A DNA stretch of 64,000 bases from Listeria cossartiae subsp. cayugensis. GTDB taxonomy: Bacteria; Bacillota; Bacilli; Lactobacillales; Listeriaceae. The position numbers and the translations under genes are program-made. This document shows positions 9,859 through 20,300 of this stretch, piece by piece. Under the pieces are notes generated by a model. It did not search any database, was not told where the DNA came from, and saw only the letters and a program-made list of their open reading frames with translations. Positions within the stretch are counted from its first letter, which is position 1. Every line of letters starts with the position of its first letter. Location of the stretch: positions 310,001 to 374,000 of the forward strand of contig NZ_JAARZC010000003.1 in assembly GCF_014229095.1 (NCBI RefSeq), in the 5' to 3' direction.

Positions 9859-9908
9859 AAACCTTGTGAAATTCAAATTAGATTTGGAGCTCGCAAGGTT
9901 TTTATTTT
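9859..9908 (+). terminator. Terminator of gdpP-rplI-dnaB
   Basis: AAACCTTG (9859-9866) pairs with CAAGGTTT (9894-9901), with a possible inner CAAAT/ATTTG stem, then a T-rich tract. Confidence 0.75.
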
Positions 9909-9968
9909 ATGCAAAAAGGTATCATATTACTAAAAATATACTTTGGATTTCTACTAAAATGATTAAAA

Positions 9969-10008
9969 AAGCGAACGATAAAATTACCTTACAAATCAAT
10001 GTTCGTAA
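9969..10008 (+). promoter_or_regulatory. PurR operator (two inverted PurBoxes) before purA
   Basis: CGAAC at 9972-9976 and GTTCG at 10001-10005 form inverted PurBox cores 24 nt apart with AT-rich flanks (AAAGCGAACGAT and ATGTTCGTAAAT). This matches the paired PurBox layout bound by the Bacillus PurR repressor, which represses purine synthesis genes and is relieved by PRPP. It lies just before the purA promoter. Confidence 0.75.
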
Positions 10009-10013
10009 ATCCA

Positions 10014-10042
10014 TTGACTATTTTGGTGGCAAACGGTACAAT
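10014..10042 (+). promoter_or_regulatory. purA promoter
   Basis: -35 TTGACT at 10014-10019, 17-bp spacer, -10 TACAAT at 10037-10042. The PurR operator lies immediately upstream. A short hairpin (GCTATG/CATAGC, about 10063-10082) lies in the leader. Confidence 0.75.
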
Positions 10043-10111
10043 ATATAGTGGAAAATGAAGAGGCTATGAAAAACTCATAGCTATCAAAGACCAATTAAAT
10101 GAGGTGTTTAA

Positions 10112-11404
10112 ATGTCTTCAGTTGTTGTAGTAGGAACACAGTGGGGCGATGAAGGAAAAGGGAAGATTACAGATTTTCTTTCCGAAAATGCAGAAGCGAT
10201 TGCTAGATATCAAGGTGGGAACAATGCAGGTCATACAATTAAGTTTGATGGTGTAACGTACAAATTGCATTTAATTCCATCAGGTATCTTTTACAAGGAA
10301 AAAATTAGCGTTATTGGTAACGGTATGGTTGTGGATCCAAAAGCTTTAGTGGAGGAGTTAAAATATCTTCATGACAAAGGCGTGGATACTTCTAATTTGC
10401 GTATTTCTAACCGCGCGCACATTATTTTACCGTATCACATTCGTATTGATGAAGCTGATGAAGAACGTAAAGGCGCGAATAAAATCGGTACAACGAAAAA
10501 AGGTATCGGCCCAGCATACATGGATAAAGCGGCGCGTGTTGGTATCCGTATTATCGATTTACTAGATAAAGAAACATTTAAAGAAAAATTAGAGCATAAT
10601 CTTGGCGAGAAAAACCGTTTATTAGAACGTTTTTACGAACTAGAAGGCTTTAAATTAGAAGATATTTTAGACGAGTACTATGAATATGGTCAACAATTTA
10701 AAGAATATGTTTGCGATACATCTGTTGTTTTAAATGACGCTTTAGATGATGGTAAACGTGTGTTATTTGAAGGGGCGCAAGGGGTTATGCTTGATATTGA
10801 TCAAGGAACATATCCGTTTGTAACTTCAAGTAATCCGATTGCTGGTGGTGTAACTATCGGTAGTGGTGTTGGTCCATCGAAAATCAATCATGTTGTTGGT
10901 GTGGCGAAAGCTTATACTACGCGTGTTGGTGACGGTCCTTTCCCAACAGAATTGTTTGATGCTATCGGTGACAATATTCGTGAAGTTGGTCATGAATATG
11001 GTACGACTACTGGTCGTCCGCGTCGTGTAGGTTGGTTTGACAGTGTCGTTGTTCGTCATGCTCGTCGTGTTAGTGGTTTAACGGATTTATCGTTAACTCT
11101 ACTAGATGTTTTGACAGGAATTGAAACACTTAAAATCTGTGTAGCTTACAAATTAGACGGAAAAACAATTACAGAATTCCCAGCAAGCTTGAAAGATTTA
11201 GCTCGTTGCGAACCAGTTTATGAAGAACTTCCAGGCTGGACGGAAGATATTACAGGAGTTACATCATTAGATGATCTACCTGTTAATTGCCGCCATTACA
11301 TGGAACGTATTGCGCAACTTACAGGCGTGCAAGTTTCTATGTTCTCTGTAGGTCCAGACCGCGCTCAAACGCACGTGATTAAAAGCGTTTGGCGTTTAGC
11401 TTAA
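10112..11404 (+). CDS. purA: Adenylosuccinate synthetase
   Basis: A 430-aa enzyme of standard length that joins IMP and aspartate using GTP to give adenylosuccinate, the first committed step to AMP. The N-terminus carries the GTP-binding motif [11 protein letters not shown] with catalytic Asp13, then NNAGHT with the conserved histidine; [13 protein letters not shown] and SSNPIAGG are also family segments. It is a single-gene unit with a PurR operator and promoter before it and a terminator after it. Confidence 0.97.
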   Translation: MSSVVVVGTQWGDEGKGKITDFLSENAEAIARYQGGNNAGHTIKFDGVTYKLHLIPSGIFYKEKISVIGNGMVVDPKALVEELKYLHDKGVDTSNLRISNRAHIILPYHIRIDEADEERKGANKIGTTKKGIGPAYMDKAARVGIRIIDLLDKETFKEKLEHNLGEKNRLLERFYELEGFKLEDILDEYYEYGQQFKEYVCDTSVVLNDALDDGKRVLFEGAQGVMLDIDQGTYPFVTSSNPIAGGVTIGSGVGPSKINHVVGVAKAYTTRVGDGPFPTELFDAIGDNIREVGHEYGTTTGRPRRVGWFDSVVVRHARRVSGLTDLSLTLLDVLTGIETLKICVAYKLDGKTITEFPASLKDLARCEPVYEELPGWTEDITGVTSLDDLPVNCRHYMERIAQLTGVQVSMFSVGPDRAQTHVIKSVWRLA

Positions 11405-11417
11405 TAAAAAATTTATC

Positions 11418-11456
11418 AAGCCTCTCTAAGGTTTTCCTTGGGGAGGCTTTTTGTTT
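11418..11456 (+). terminator. purA terminator
   Basis: AAGCCTCTCTAAGG (11418-11431) pairs with CCTTGGGGAGGCTT (11436-11449), followed by a T-rich tract. The rest of 11405-11718 has no convincing gene; it holds a TATAAT at 11664-11669 that may be the esxA -10, but no clear -35. Confidence 0.85.
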
Positions 11457-11718
11457 GGAATTTTTTCTGCATAGGAGCGGGTTTTGATTTCGAGATGGTA
11501 TACAATCCACGGCTGAGAAAGTTGAAAAACTTAACAAAAATAATATTTGTTTGTGAAATACGCATCTTTTATATGGAAATAGATTCCTTAAAAAGACCTA
11601 ATATCAATGTTTTGGAGATGTTTTATTCGCATTTCTGTCACAATTTAGCTTGTGAATTCATGATATAATTTGAGAGTGATATCTTATTCACAATAGATAA
11701 TAAGAGGAGATGAAGTGA

Positions 11719-12012
11719 ATGTCAGGTCAAATTCGTATGAGTCCTAATGAGCTACGTGATCGCGCTAAAACTTACGGTCAAAGTGGTAGAGATATTGAGG
11801 ATATTCTAAGTCGTTTGAGCCAATTACAAGATCAACTTCGTAGCGAGTGGGAAGGTCAAGCTTTTGTACGTTTTGATGAGCAATTTGAACAATTAAAACC
11901 AAAAGTGACTGAATTCGCTAACTTGATGGATCAAATCAATGATCAGCTTGAGAAAACTGCGAACGCTGTTGAAGAGCACGATCAACAACTTTCTCAAAAC
12001 TTTGGATTCTAA
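11719..12012 (+). CDS. esxA: EsxA, WXG100 type VII secreted protein
   Basis: A 97-aa helical-hairpin protein with the turn motif W44-E45-G46 (SEWEGQAF). It is the hallmark small substrate of type VIIb (Ess) secretion and is exported as a dimer through EssC. AAGAGGAGATG supplies the ribosome binding site. It stands first in the locus and is separated from esaA by a strong terminator, so much of its message is probably monocistronic, fitting high expression. Confidence 0.95.
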   Translation: MSGQIRMSPNELRDRAKTYGQSGRDIEDILSRLSQLQDQLRSEWEGQAFVRFDEQFEQLKPKVTEFANLMDQINDQLEKTANAVEEHDQQLSQNFGF

Positions 12013-12063
12013 AAATCAACAACACAGTGAGGCATACATACAAATATAGTTGGATGCTTTACG

Positions 12064-12095
12064 AAAAGCCATGCAGTTTTTTGCATGGCTTTTTC
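12064..12095 (+). terminator. esxA terminator
   Basis: Perfect stem AAAAGCCATGCA (12064-12075) with TGCATGGCTTTT (12082-12093) and a T-run. It would limit readthrough from esxA into the apparatus genes. Confidence 0.88.
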
Positions 12096-12162
12096 TAAAA
12101 TAGAAAGCTTATGCCTAAAAAAGGTATTTATATAAAAAAGACACAGCGGGAGTGGGACATGG

Positions 12163-15100
12163 ATGAAGAAGGTAAAATGGAGTATTTTACTCTTTTTAGT
12201 CTTGGCGATTTTTCTGTCGGCAGGAATTACTTATTTGGCTTTGAATCAAGGCTCAAATAAAGAAACTAAAAATAATACGGAAAAAGTACACAAAATGACT
12301 ATCGCACTCGTTAACGAGGACCAAGGAGATACTTTCCAAGGAAAACGGGTGGAATTCGGGAACCAATTTGTTAAAAGCATTGAAAAAGATGAAGGACATG
12401 AATGGTACGTTGTTAGCCGCGGGGTTGCAGAAAGTGGCTTAAAACGGGATGTATACAATATGATGATTGTTATTCCAAGTGACTTTTCTCAAAAAGCACT
12501 GTCAATGACATCGGCTGCGCCTGAAAAAGTAACCATTAGCTACAAGGTTAATGACGTCGGGAATAGCGATTTAAAAGCAGAAGCAGAAAAAACAGCAGCG
12601 TCTGTACTAGAAGACTTCAATTCACGGATAATTGACGTTTATTTTGCTAGCATTTTAACGACCTTACAAGAAGCGCAAGATAACATTGGCGCGTTAGTTA
12701 AGGAAGAGAAAAAATATGATGCTATTTACAACAAAGACGTAAATAATCCTCTATCGAATTATACGGAACAATTTAAAACGGTACAAACGTATACGGGGAC
12801 TTCTAAAGAGAGTTTCCAAGGATTTCAAGATATTATGAAGGAATTTGAAGAAAGCTTAAAAGTCTCTAAAACGGAAAACGCCGAACATATGAAAAATATG
12901 GACGGGTTTACAAAAACACAAGAAACAAATGCGCCTTTTGGGATAAAATTCACGGAGAACTTGCAGAACTTTGATGGTTCTTTATCGGCAGAAGATATTA
13001 GAACACAAACGGCCGCTTTAGTACAAGCCAATGCGCAAATGACTTCAGAATTTCAAGTTTTAGAAGGGGCTAATTCATTATTATCGCAGACGCAAGCTTT
13101 GCAAAATTACATCGCTGAGACAAATGCGCGGATTGAAGCATTAGATGGGGAGATTATCGGAACGCTCGAAAATGATTTCCGGACAGCAGTTTATAATGAT
13201 TTGCTGCGTATTTTAAAAGAAAACGATTATTCGGATAGAATAAATGAAATTGGCTTTAAAGATTTAGCTGGCGAAGATATTAACGCCGGTTTTAACAATA
13301 TGATTGTGAATGAAATTAAAGCATTACCAACGTATAATACGGACCAATTGGCGTATCTCGGGCTAGATGAAGAGATGTACAAAAATGTTGTAACGCTATC
13401 GAAAGAGTATTATAACAGTCATCGTAACGCGTTTGGTGAGGATTTTAGATTTACGAATGATGCCAAAGCATTGCCAACAGATGTGCTAAAAAGTGACACG
13501 ATTAACCGACTAAAATCAGAAGGGGTTGTACTAGAAAGCCAGTCTTATACTGTGCAAGTTAGCCCTTATAATACGGAAGTTGTTGTGAATTTGGATGGAA
13601 ATTTCACTTTTTCTAATGTCGATTGCCTGGTTAATGGAAGTCCCTATACGGGATTAGTTCAACAGACACCATACGGCGAAAACGGTATTAAGTTTTATAT
13701 ACCATCGCTAACTTATCCAATTGATATAAAAATTACTGGTAGAGCAATATTACGAGAAGGTGCTAATGTTCCTTTAGTTGGTGCCGCGAATTGGAGTGCT
13801 TCGGTGCAACAATTTGAGAGTAAAGAATATGGATATATGCCGGTTGTTCCAGATCCATCTAATCCAACGCAGCTAAATCCTGGTATGGCAACCTCGCTAC
13901 TAGTTAGAAAAGAAGCACAGCCGATGAAGGTCAATTCAGCAACATATCTTAATGAAACGAGATCTTCTGTCAAAGCAATTACTAATACCGTGAAAGATTA
14001 TTATAAATTACAAGCATTATTTGATTTATATTATGGAATTGATGCGAGCAATTCGGAGCAAATGCCAGACTTTAGTGATTATCAAGTCACATTAGACAAT
14101 TCCGCGAAAACTTCATCGTATTATTATATTTTTAATAAAGAAGATATCATTGGTAGTTTTGTAAACCTCACAACAGACCGATTTGTGGCGGATTATACGA
14201 AAAAAATTAAAGCTTTTGAAAAACGAATTGCTGACTATAAATATGCGATGTCCGAGGCGAATTCACGTTCAGAAGATGTCACAAATAGACTGAACGAAAC
14301 GACCCAAGAAGCCATTAGTTTAAATACAAATCTAGCATTAACGCTGCAAAATCTGGAAGCATGGCGCGAAGCTAGTAAAGGTCTAATGGTAGAAAATGGT
14401 GTGGTTTTAGATAAATCTGGCGAAGAAGCGACGATGGCGTTACAGTTAAGTTCTGAATTTGCAGGAATTTTGGCGAAAAGTGAGTCGTTAGCTGGTACTT
14501 CAGAAGGTAATTTGAAATCAGCTGAAGTCGTATATCAGACTTTTGATGCCATCGATAAAGAAGCGAAAAACATCCAACAAAGTGGAGAGACTTTAGTAAA
14601 AGAAGCTTCTACACTATCGGATGATTTAGGGCAAAAACTGGAAGACGACGAAACGTTCCAGAAAAACTTTGCGAAGGTCATGAAAAACAGTCGTGTCGGC
14701 GATCGTCAAAATGAAAATCTATATAGTTTCTTGAGTAACCCGGTCGATAAAATGAACGCCGGAACTATCGTGGCGGGAGATAAATCAATGCCATATTTTA
14801 TGGTTTTAATTTGTACAATTCTTGCCATTTTCACGAGTTACGTAATTTCACATCAAGAGAAAAAACGAGAACAATTGAATGCATTTGAGGATGAAATGTC
14901 ACTTGTCTTTAAAAATATCCCAATTACATTCTTAACGATTTGTGTGGGAATTATTGAAGGGCTAGTAATCGGTGCCGTTTCAGGCTTTATTTTTGAAGTT
15001 GGGGATATCGGAATGTTCCTATGGATTGGTGTCTGCGTGTTAATTATGATGGCGTTGGTTACTGCATTTTCATACTTATTACGTCAGCTCAATATGATTG

Positions 15101-15381
15101 GGATGTCGCTTGTGTTGCTAGTTTTAAGTTTATACCTGTTCTTAACAGATGCAGTTGGACTTAATATCGATAACGAATCTATTTTCGCGACGTTCAGAAA
15201 GTTCTCGCCACTGCAATACATGGAGCAATTGCTAAATGGAATTTTAAGTGCACAACAAGATTATATTATCGTCGTATACAGTTTGATTGGGACGACGCTC
15301 TTATTTACGGCACTTAATCTGTTTGTCTGGCACCGCTCTAAAGATGAAGACGTAGAGGAGGACTATTCAGATGAAATTTAA
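12163..15381 (+). CDS. esaA: EsaA, type VIIb secretion membrane protein
   Basis: A 1072-aa membrane protein of the Ess machine. One N-terminal membrane segment (about 8-28) is followed by a very large extracellular region (about 35-870) rich in predicted helices, then a C-terminal cluster of about five membrane segments (about 880-1055), the YhgE/Pip-like layout of EsaA. In characterised systems it is an essential apparatus part reaching through the wall and a phage receptor in some hosts. The chosen ATG at 12163 is preceded by GCGGGAGTGGG. Its end overlaps essA by 11 bases. Confidence 0.93.
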   Translation: MKKVKWSILLFLVLAIFLSAGITYLALNQGSNKETKNNTEKVHKMTIALVNEDQGDTFQGKRVEFGNQFVKSIEKDEGHEWYVVSRGVAESGLKRDVYNMMIVIPSDFSQKALSMTSAAPEKVTISYKVNDVGNSDLKAEAEKTAASVLEDFNSRIIDVYFASILTTLQEAQDNIGALVKEEKKYDAIYNKDVNNPLSNYTEQFKTVQTYTGTSKESFQGFQDIMKEFEESLKVSKTENAEHMKNMDGFTKTQETNAPFGIKFTENLQNFDGSLSAEDIRTQTAALVQANAQMTSEFQVLEGANSLLSQTQALQNYIAETNARIEALDGEIIGTLENDFRTAVYNDLLRILKENDYSDRINEIGFKDLAGEDINAGFNNMIVNEIKALPTYNTDQLAYLGLDEEMYKNVVTLSKEYYNSHRNAFGEDFRFTNDAKALPTDVLKSDTINRLKSEGVVLESQSYTVQVSPYNTEVVVNLDGNFTFSNVDCLVNGSPYTGLVQQTPYGENGIKFYIPSLTYPIDIKITGRAILREGANVPLVGAANWSASVQQFESKEYGYMPVVPDPSNPTQLNPGMATSLLVRKEAQPMKVNSATYLNETRSSVKAITNTVKDYYKLQALFDLYYGIDASNSEQMPDFSDYQVTLDNSAKTSSYYYIFNKEDIIGSFVNLTTDRFVADYTKKIKAFEKRIADYKYAMSEANSRSEDVTNRLNETTQEAISLNTNLALTLQNLEAWREASKGLMVENGVVLDKSGEEATMALQLSSEFAGILAKSESLAGTSEGNLKSAEVVYQTFDAIDKEAKNIQQSGETLVKEASTLSDDLGQKLEDDETFQKNFAKVMKNSRVGDRQNENLYSFLSNPVDKMNAGTIVAGDKSMPYFMVLICTILAIFTSYVISHQEKKREQLNAFEDEMSLVFKNIPITFLTICVGIIEGLVIGAVSGFIFEVGDIGMFLWIGVCVLIMMALVTAFSYLLRQLNMIGMSLVLLVLSLYLFLTDAVGLNIDNESIFATFRKFSPLQYMEQLLNGILSAQQDYIIVVYSLIGTTLLFTALNLFVWHRSKDEDVEEDYSDEI

Positions 15382-15892
15382 AATAGCGGCATGGCTGATG
15401 CTGATGTGTTTTGCTTTTGCTCCAAGTGCGCTCGCTGCGGATTCAGATAGTTATCTCGAAAACAGCGGGAAAATGGACATCAAAACAGACAGGCTTCAAA
15501 AAACCGAAGAAGAAAAAACAAAAGAACTAGAACAGATGGAAGAAACGGAGCTCGATAAAAACGGAATTCCACTTTTTACAGCCGAAATGGATGAAAAAAT
15601 CGCCAAACAAAAAGCGGCGGAAAAAGCAGAATACGACCGGATTAAAGACTCGCTTTTTGAAGAGGAGCCAACTTCTGGTGAGACGGTGAAAAAAACGAAA
15701 GCTAAATTGTTCACCGGAAAATACGCAACCACTGCTGTAAACACGGAAGCGGCTACGACCGATACGACAGATACAACAGTAGAAGACGAAACTAAAAAGA
15801 CCAAACAAAAAACAGTTGGCGGAGCAATTGCTGGGACGCTTGTGGCTTTAGCAGGCGGGATTTATGTGGCTGCGCGCAATGTTTTTGAATAG
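15371..15892 (+). CDS. essA: EssA, type VIIb secretion membrane protein
   Basis: A 173-aa protein with an N-terminal signal or anchor (about 5-22), a highly charged Lys/Glu-rich middle (about 40-115) and a C-terminal membrane segment (about 148-168, GGAIAGTLVALAGGIY). This matches EssA, an essential but biochemically obscure Ess component. It overlaps esaA and is followed by esaB 17 bases later, so it belongs to the apparatus operon. Confidence 0.88.
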   Translation: MKFKIAAWLMLMCFAFAPSALAADSDSYLENSGKMDIKTDRLQKTEEEKTKELEQMEETELDKNGIPLFTAEMDEKIAKQKAAEKAEYDRIKDSLFEEEPTSGETVKKTKAKLFTGKYATTAVNTEAATTDTTDTTVEDETKKTKQKTVGGAIAGTLVALAGGIYVAARNVFE

Positions 15893-15909
15893 AAAGCGGG
15901 GAGTTTTAA

Positions 15910-16161
15910 ATGGCTAAAAACACACATATGAATGTGACAGTTGATTTCACTAATTGGGGCGCAGGTAAGTATGATTTGCGAATCCCGGTGCATCAACCAA
16001 TCAAAGCACTAATTATCAATTTGGCAGAAACACTCAAAATCGAGTATAAAGATTTGTCCAAATGCACGATAAAAACAACGAATAAAGCAATTTTACTAAG
16101 CGATGATGATAAATTAACTAACTTTCAAATTGCCGATGGAGACATTTTAGAAATTTTATAG
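15910..16161 (+). CDS. esaB: EsaB, ubiquitin-like type VIIb component
   Basis: An 83-aa cytoplasmic protein of the YukD/EsaB family with a ubiquitin-like beta-grasp fold, containing TVDFTNWGAGKYDLRIPVHQ and ending ADGDILEIL. EsaB is needed for, or tunes, Ess secretion. Spacing is tight on both sides. GGGGAG precedes the ATG. Confidence 0.92.
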   Translation: MAKNTHMNVTVDFTNWGAGKYDLRIPVHQPIKALIINLAETLKIEYKDLSKCTIKTTNKAILLSDDDKLTNFQIADGDILEIL

Positions 16162-16182
16162 AAAAAAAGGAGAATGAAAACG

Positions 16183-17379
16183 ATGAATAAGACAACAGAA
16201 ATGGACGGAACAGCTTACGATTTTACTTATGAGGATTTAGTTTGGAGCATTACGTTCCCGAAATCAAAAACACACGCGAAAGAACTGGCACAACTGGAAT
16301 TATTAGAAAAACCAGCAGCACATTTTACCCCTGCGAAAATTTCGAGTGACAGCGATTCTTATACAATTTCTTATGAGATTGCCGAACGCACTTACGGATT
16401 TGAACAAATTCGGAAAATGGAACGCGAAGATAAACTACGTGCGCTACGCAATATTGCCGATTTAAGCGAATTGTTAAATACGCGTTATACATTCTTTTTA
16501 CACCCAGATAATTTGGTTTTCGATATTAACTTAGTACCGAATATCGTTCATCGCGGTATTAAAAACATTTTACCGCCATACGAGTTAACCGAAGAAGCGT
16601 TTTTCAAACAATACCAATGCTTCGTTATTGCGATGTTTTCTAAGAAATTTTCTTTTGAAAACTTGTACAATGGCTCGCTAACAGGTGCAAGAGGAACGCA
16701 ATTTGAGAAGAGTATTTTGGATGCGAAAACGATTCAAGATATTGCCGATATTTTAGAAGAAGCTTACGTGAAAGAGCATGCGGCTGTTCAAAAAAATATG
16801 GCAAGCGTACCGAAGAAAAAATACGGAACTTTCCGCGGGTTGGCAGTCGGTTTTATTATCGTTGCGATTTTACTAGCAATTCCGGTAACTTACTTTGCTT
16901 TCGTTAAAGTGCCACTGCAAAACGATTTACTGACAGCAAACGAGAATTTCCTGAAAACCGACTACGATAAAGTAATCACAGGTCTAGAAAACGTTGACCC
17001 AGAAAAAATGCCACAATCCGTACAATACGAACTAGCATATGCTTATGTTAACGGCGAAAAAATGAGCGATAAAAAGAAAGAAAATATTATGAACACAATC
17101 AGCTTGAAATCTGATGCGAAAAACCTACTTTACTGGATTTATAATGGCCGTGGCGAATTTAAAGAATCACTTGATATTGCCAAACTTTTAGATGATCCAA
17201 CGCTTGCGATGTACAGTTTAACTAAACAAATTGAACAAGTACAAAGTGATACAAAATTAAGCGGCGATGAAAAAGTAGAAAAACTAAAAGCGTTAGAAGA
17301 GAGCTTGAAAGAATATGATGAAAAAGTGAACGAAAAAACAACAACTGAAGATGCAACAACAAATACAGAAGCAAAATAA
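16183..17379 (+). CDS. essB: EssB, type VIIb secretion pseudokinase-like membrane protein
   Basis: A 398-aa membrane protein: an N-terminal cytoplasmic kinase-like fold (about 1-210), one membrane segment (about 218-240, GLAVGFIIVAILLAIPVTYF) and a helical extracellular part (about 245-385). EssB is a core scaffold of the Ess channel. I chose the ATG at 16183, ten bases from AAGGAG (16167-16172), over the ATG at 16174, only one base from it. It lies 13 bases before essC. Confidence 0.93.
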   Translation: MNKTTEMDGTAYDFTYEDLVWSITFPKSKTHAKELAQLELLEKPAAHFTPAKISSDSDSYTISYEIAERTYGFEQIRKMEREDKLRALRNIADLSELLNTRYTFFLHPDNLVFDINLVPNIVHRGIKNILPPYELTEEAFFKQYQCFVIAMFSKKFSFENLYNGSLTGARGTQFEKSILDAKTIQDIADILEEAYVKEHAAVQKNMASVPKKKYGTFRGLAVGFIIVAILLAIPVTYFAFVKVPLQNDLLTANENFLKTDYDKVITGLENVDPEKMPQSVQYELAYAYVNGEKMSDKKKENIMNTISLKSDAKNLLYWIYNGRGEFKESLDIAKLLDDPTLAMYSLTKQIEQVQSDTKLSGDEKVEKLKALEESLKEYDEKVNEKTTTEDATTNTEAK

Positions 17380-17392
17380 GGGAGAATGAACC

Positions 17393-20300
17393 ATGAATAG
17401 AGAGGCTTTATTAATTGTTAGTAACGGGCAGCAATGTCATAAACACCACTTGTCCCCTGAAAGAGTCGTGACAATTGGTAATACAATCGAACACGAAATC
17501 ACTTATCCGGAACTGGCTGAAACGATTGAAGTTAAGTGTAGTGAAGGATCTTGGAATGCTGGAGCAACTGCGCTTCAAACAAACCAAGCTGTGAACATAG
17601 ACAATTTAGCATTTTACCTGTGCCAAGATTTGCACACGCAAGTATATGATGTCGTAACGAATATTTCTGTGGCATTTGGTGCCGGAACGGAAAATGATAT
17701 CACAATAGATGATACAAAATCGGACTTTTTACTTTTACGTAGTGCGAAGGAAGATTTGTTTAAACTACAAGTATTAAATGGCGAAATTTATCATAACTTT
17801 TCTTTAGTGACGGAAGATTGCACGTTAGAGCCGGGTGACCAGCTTTATACGGACGGTGTGACGATTACAATCGGAAAAGAAGATATCAGCGTACAAGCTG
17901 TGAAAAATCGCGTGACGAGCAAATTAGCGCCTTTATTTGCTGCGGATAATTCTTTTGGCGAAGACTATCCAGATTACCACCGTTCACCGCGGATTATTTA
18001 CCGTGCACCAGAAGAAAAAATCAGCATGGCGAAACCGTCAAGCAAGCCCTCAAAACCAACAGATGGCTTAATTAAAATTATTTTACCACCACTAATCATG
18101 GTTGCGATTACGGTAATGATTTCCATTTTCCAACCGCGTGGACTTTATATTATCATGACCATCGCAATGTCAGCTGTGACAATCACAATGGCGATTATTA
18201 ACTACGTAAAATCACGCAAAAAATACAAAATCGACTCGAAACAACGAGTGGAAAGCTATGATTTGTATTTAAAACGCAAAACAAAAGAACTACATGAAAC
18301 AAGTGAAAAACAACGCCACGCCTTAACGTATCACTATCCAGATGCAGTGGAACTTGAAAAAATGGCGCTACGAGTAGATTCACGTATTTATGAAAAAACA
18401 ATGTTCCACCACGATTTCCTGACTTTCCGAGTTGGCCGCGGCGATGAAGCAAGTAGCTTTTCCGTGGAATTCCAGCAAGAAGAGTTCAGCCAAGAAAAAG
18501 ATGAACTTGTCGAAGAAGCTGTGAAGATTAAAGGGCAATATTTATCTATCAATGAAGTTCCAGTAGCGACAGATTTAATGCATGGACCAGTTGGTTACAT
18601 TGGGCCGCGCCGTCTTGTATTAGAGCAACTTCAAATGTTAGTAATGCAAACTTCCCTTTTCCATAGTTATTACGATTTGCAATTTATTACCATTTTCCCA
18701 GAAGAAGAAAAAGCGGATTGGGACTGGATGCGCTGGTTGCCGCATGCGAATATGCGTGATGTGAATGTACGTGGATTTGTTTACCATGAACGTTCGCGCG
18801 ACCAAGTATTGAACTCGCTTTACCAAATTTTAAAAGAGCGTAAACAAGCGCTTACTGAACAAGCAAGCAAACAAGAAAAATTATATTTCACGCCACATTA
18901 TGTGGTTTTAATTACCGACGAAAAATTAGTACTCGATCACACAGTTATGGAATTCTTCAATGAAGATCCAAGCGAACTAGGTGTTTCTTTAGTGTTCGTA
19001 CAGGACGTAATGGAGAGCTTGCCAGAACACGTGAAAACGGTCGTGGATATTCGTGATGCGAAGAGCGGGAACATTATTTTGGAGCAAGGCGACCTTGTAA
19101 ACCGAGCGTTCGTCCCAGACCATTTGCCAGCAGATTTTGACAAAGAAGTAATCAGCCGGGCTCTTGCGCCGTTGAATCATCTACAAAACTTAAAAAACTC
19201 GATTCCTGAATCCGTTACTTTCCTTGAAATGTATGGTGTGGAGCGCGTTGAAGAGCTAAATATTGCCGGCCGCTGGGCGAAAAATGAAACCTATAAGAGC
19301 CTTGCTGTACCACTTGGTTTGCGCGGAAAAGACGATATCGTTCAACTGAATTTACATGAAAAAGCTCACGGGCCGCATGGTTTGGTAGCCGGAACAACTG
19401 GTTCTGGTAAATCAGAAATCATTCAGTCGTACATTATCTCACTTGGTGTCAATTTCCACCCATATGAAGTCGCATTCTTGCTGATTGACTATAAAGGCGG
19501 GGGAATGGCGAACTTATTTAAAAATATGCCACATTTACTTGGAACAATTACAAACTTGGACGGCGCGCAATCGATGCGTGCACTAGCTTCCATCAAAGCC
19601 GAATTGCAAAAAAGGCAACGGTTATTTGGCGAGCACGATGTCAACCACATCAACCAATACCAAAAACTATACAAACAAGGAAAAGCGACCGAACCAATGC
19701 CGCATTTATTCCTTATTTCAGATGAGTTCGCCGAGTTGAAATCAGAACAACCAGAATTCATGAAAGAACTCGTTTCAACAGCACGTATCGGTCGTTCCCT
19801 AGGTATCCATTTAATCCTAGCAACCCAAAAACCAAGCGGCGTCGTGGATGACCAAATCTGGTCCAACTCCAAATTCAAACTAGCCCTAAAAGTACAAAAC
19901 GCCAGCGATTCAAACGAAATTTTGAAAACACCAGACGCAGCAGAAATCACACTACCAGGTCGTTCGTACTTGCAAGTTGGTAATAACGAGATTTACGAAC
20001 TGTTCCAAAGTGCTTGGAGTGGCGCAGATTACGTGCCCGATAAGGAAAGCACGGATTATATTGATACGACCATTTATGCGATTAATGACTTGGGTCAATA
20101 CGATATTTTGACAGAGGATTTGAGCGGATTAGATAAGAAGGATGATTTGACGAAATTGCCGAGTGAGCTGGACGCGGTTATTGATCATATTCATGAGTAT
20201 ACGGAAGCTTCTGGGATTGAGGCGCTGCCGAGACCTTGGTTGCCGCCTCTACCTGAGCGGATCTTCGCCCAAGACTTACATCCAGTCAATTTTGAAGAAG

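Noticed and set aside
9866-10048. 60-codon open frame after dnaB
   Set aside because: It lies across the dnaB terminator, PurR operator and purA promoter and has no binding site.
11438-11668. 76-codon open frame between purA and esxA
   Set aside because: It starts within the purA terminator, ends in the likely esxA promoter region and has no binding site or recognisable sequence.
19489-19950. 153-codon minus-strand frame inside essC
   Set aside because: Antisense to the conserved D1 ATPase domain; chance frame with no start signals.
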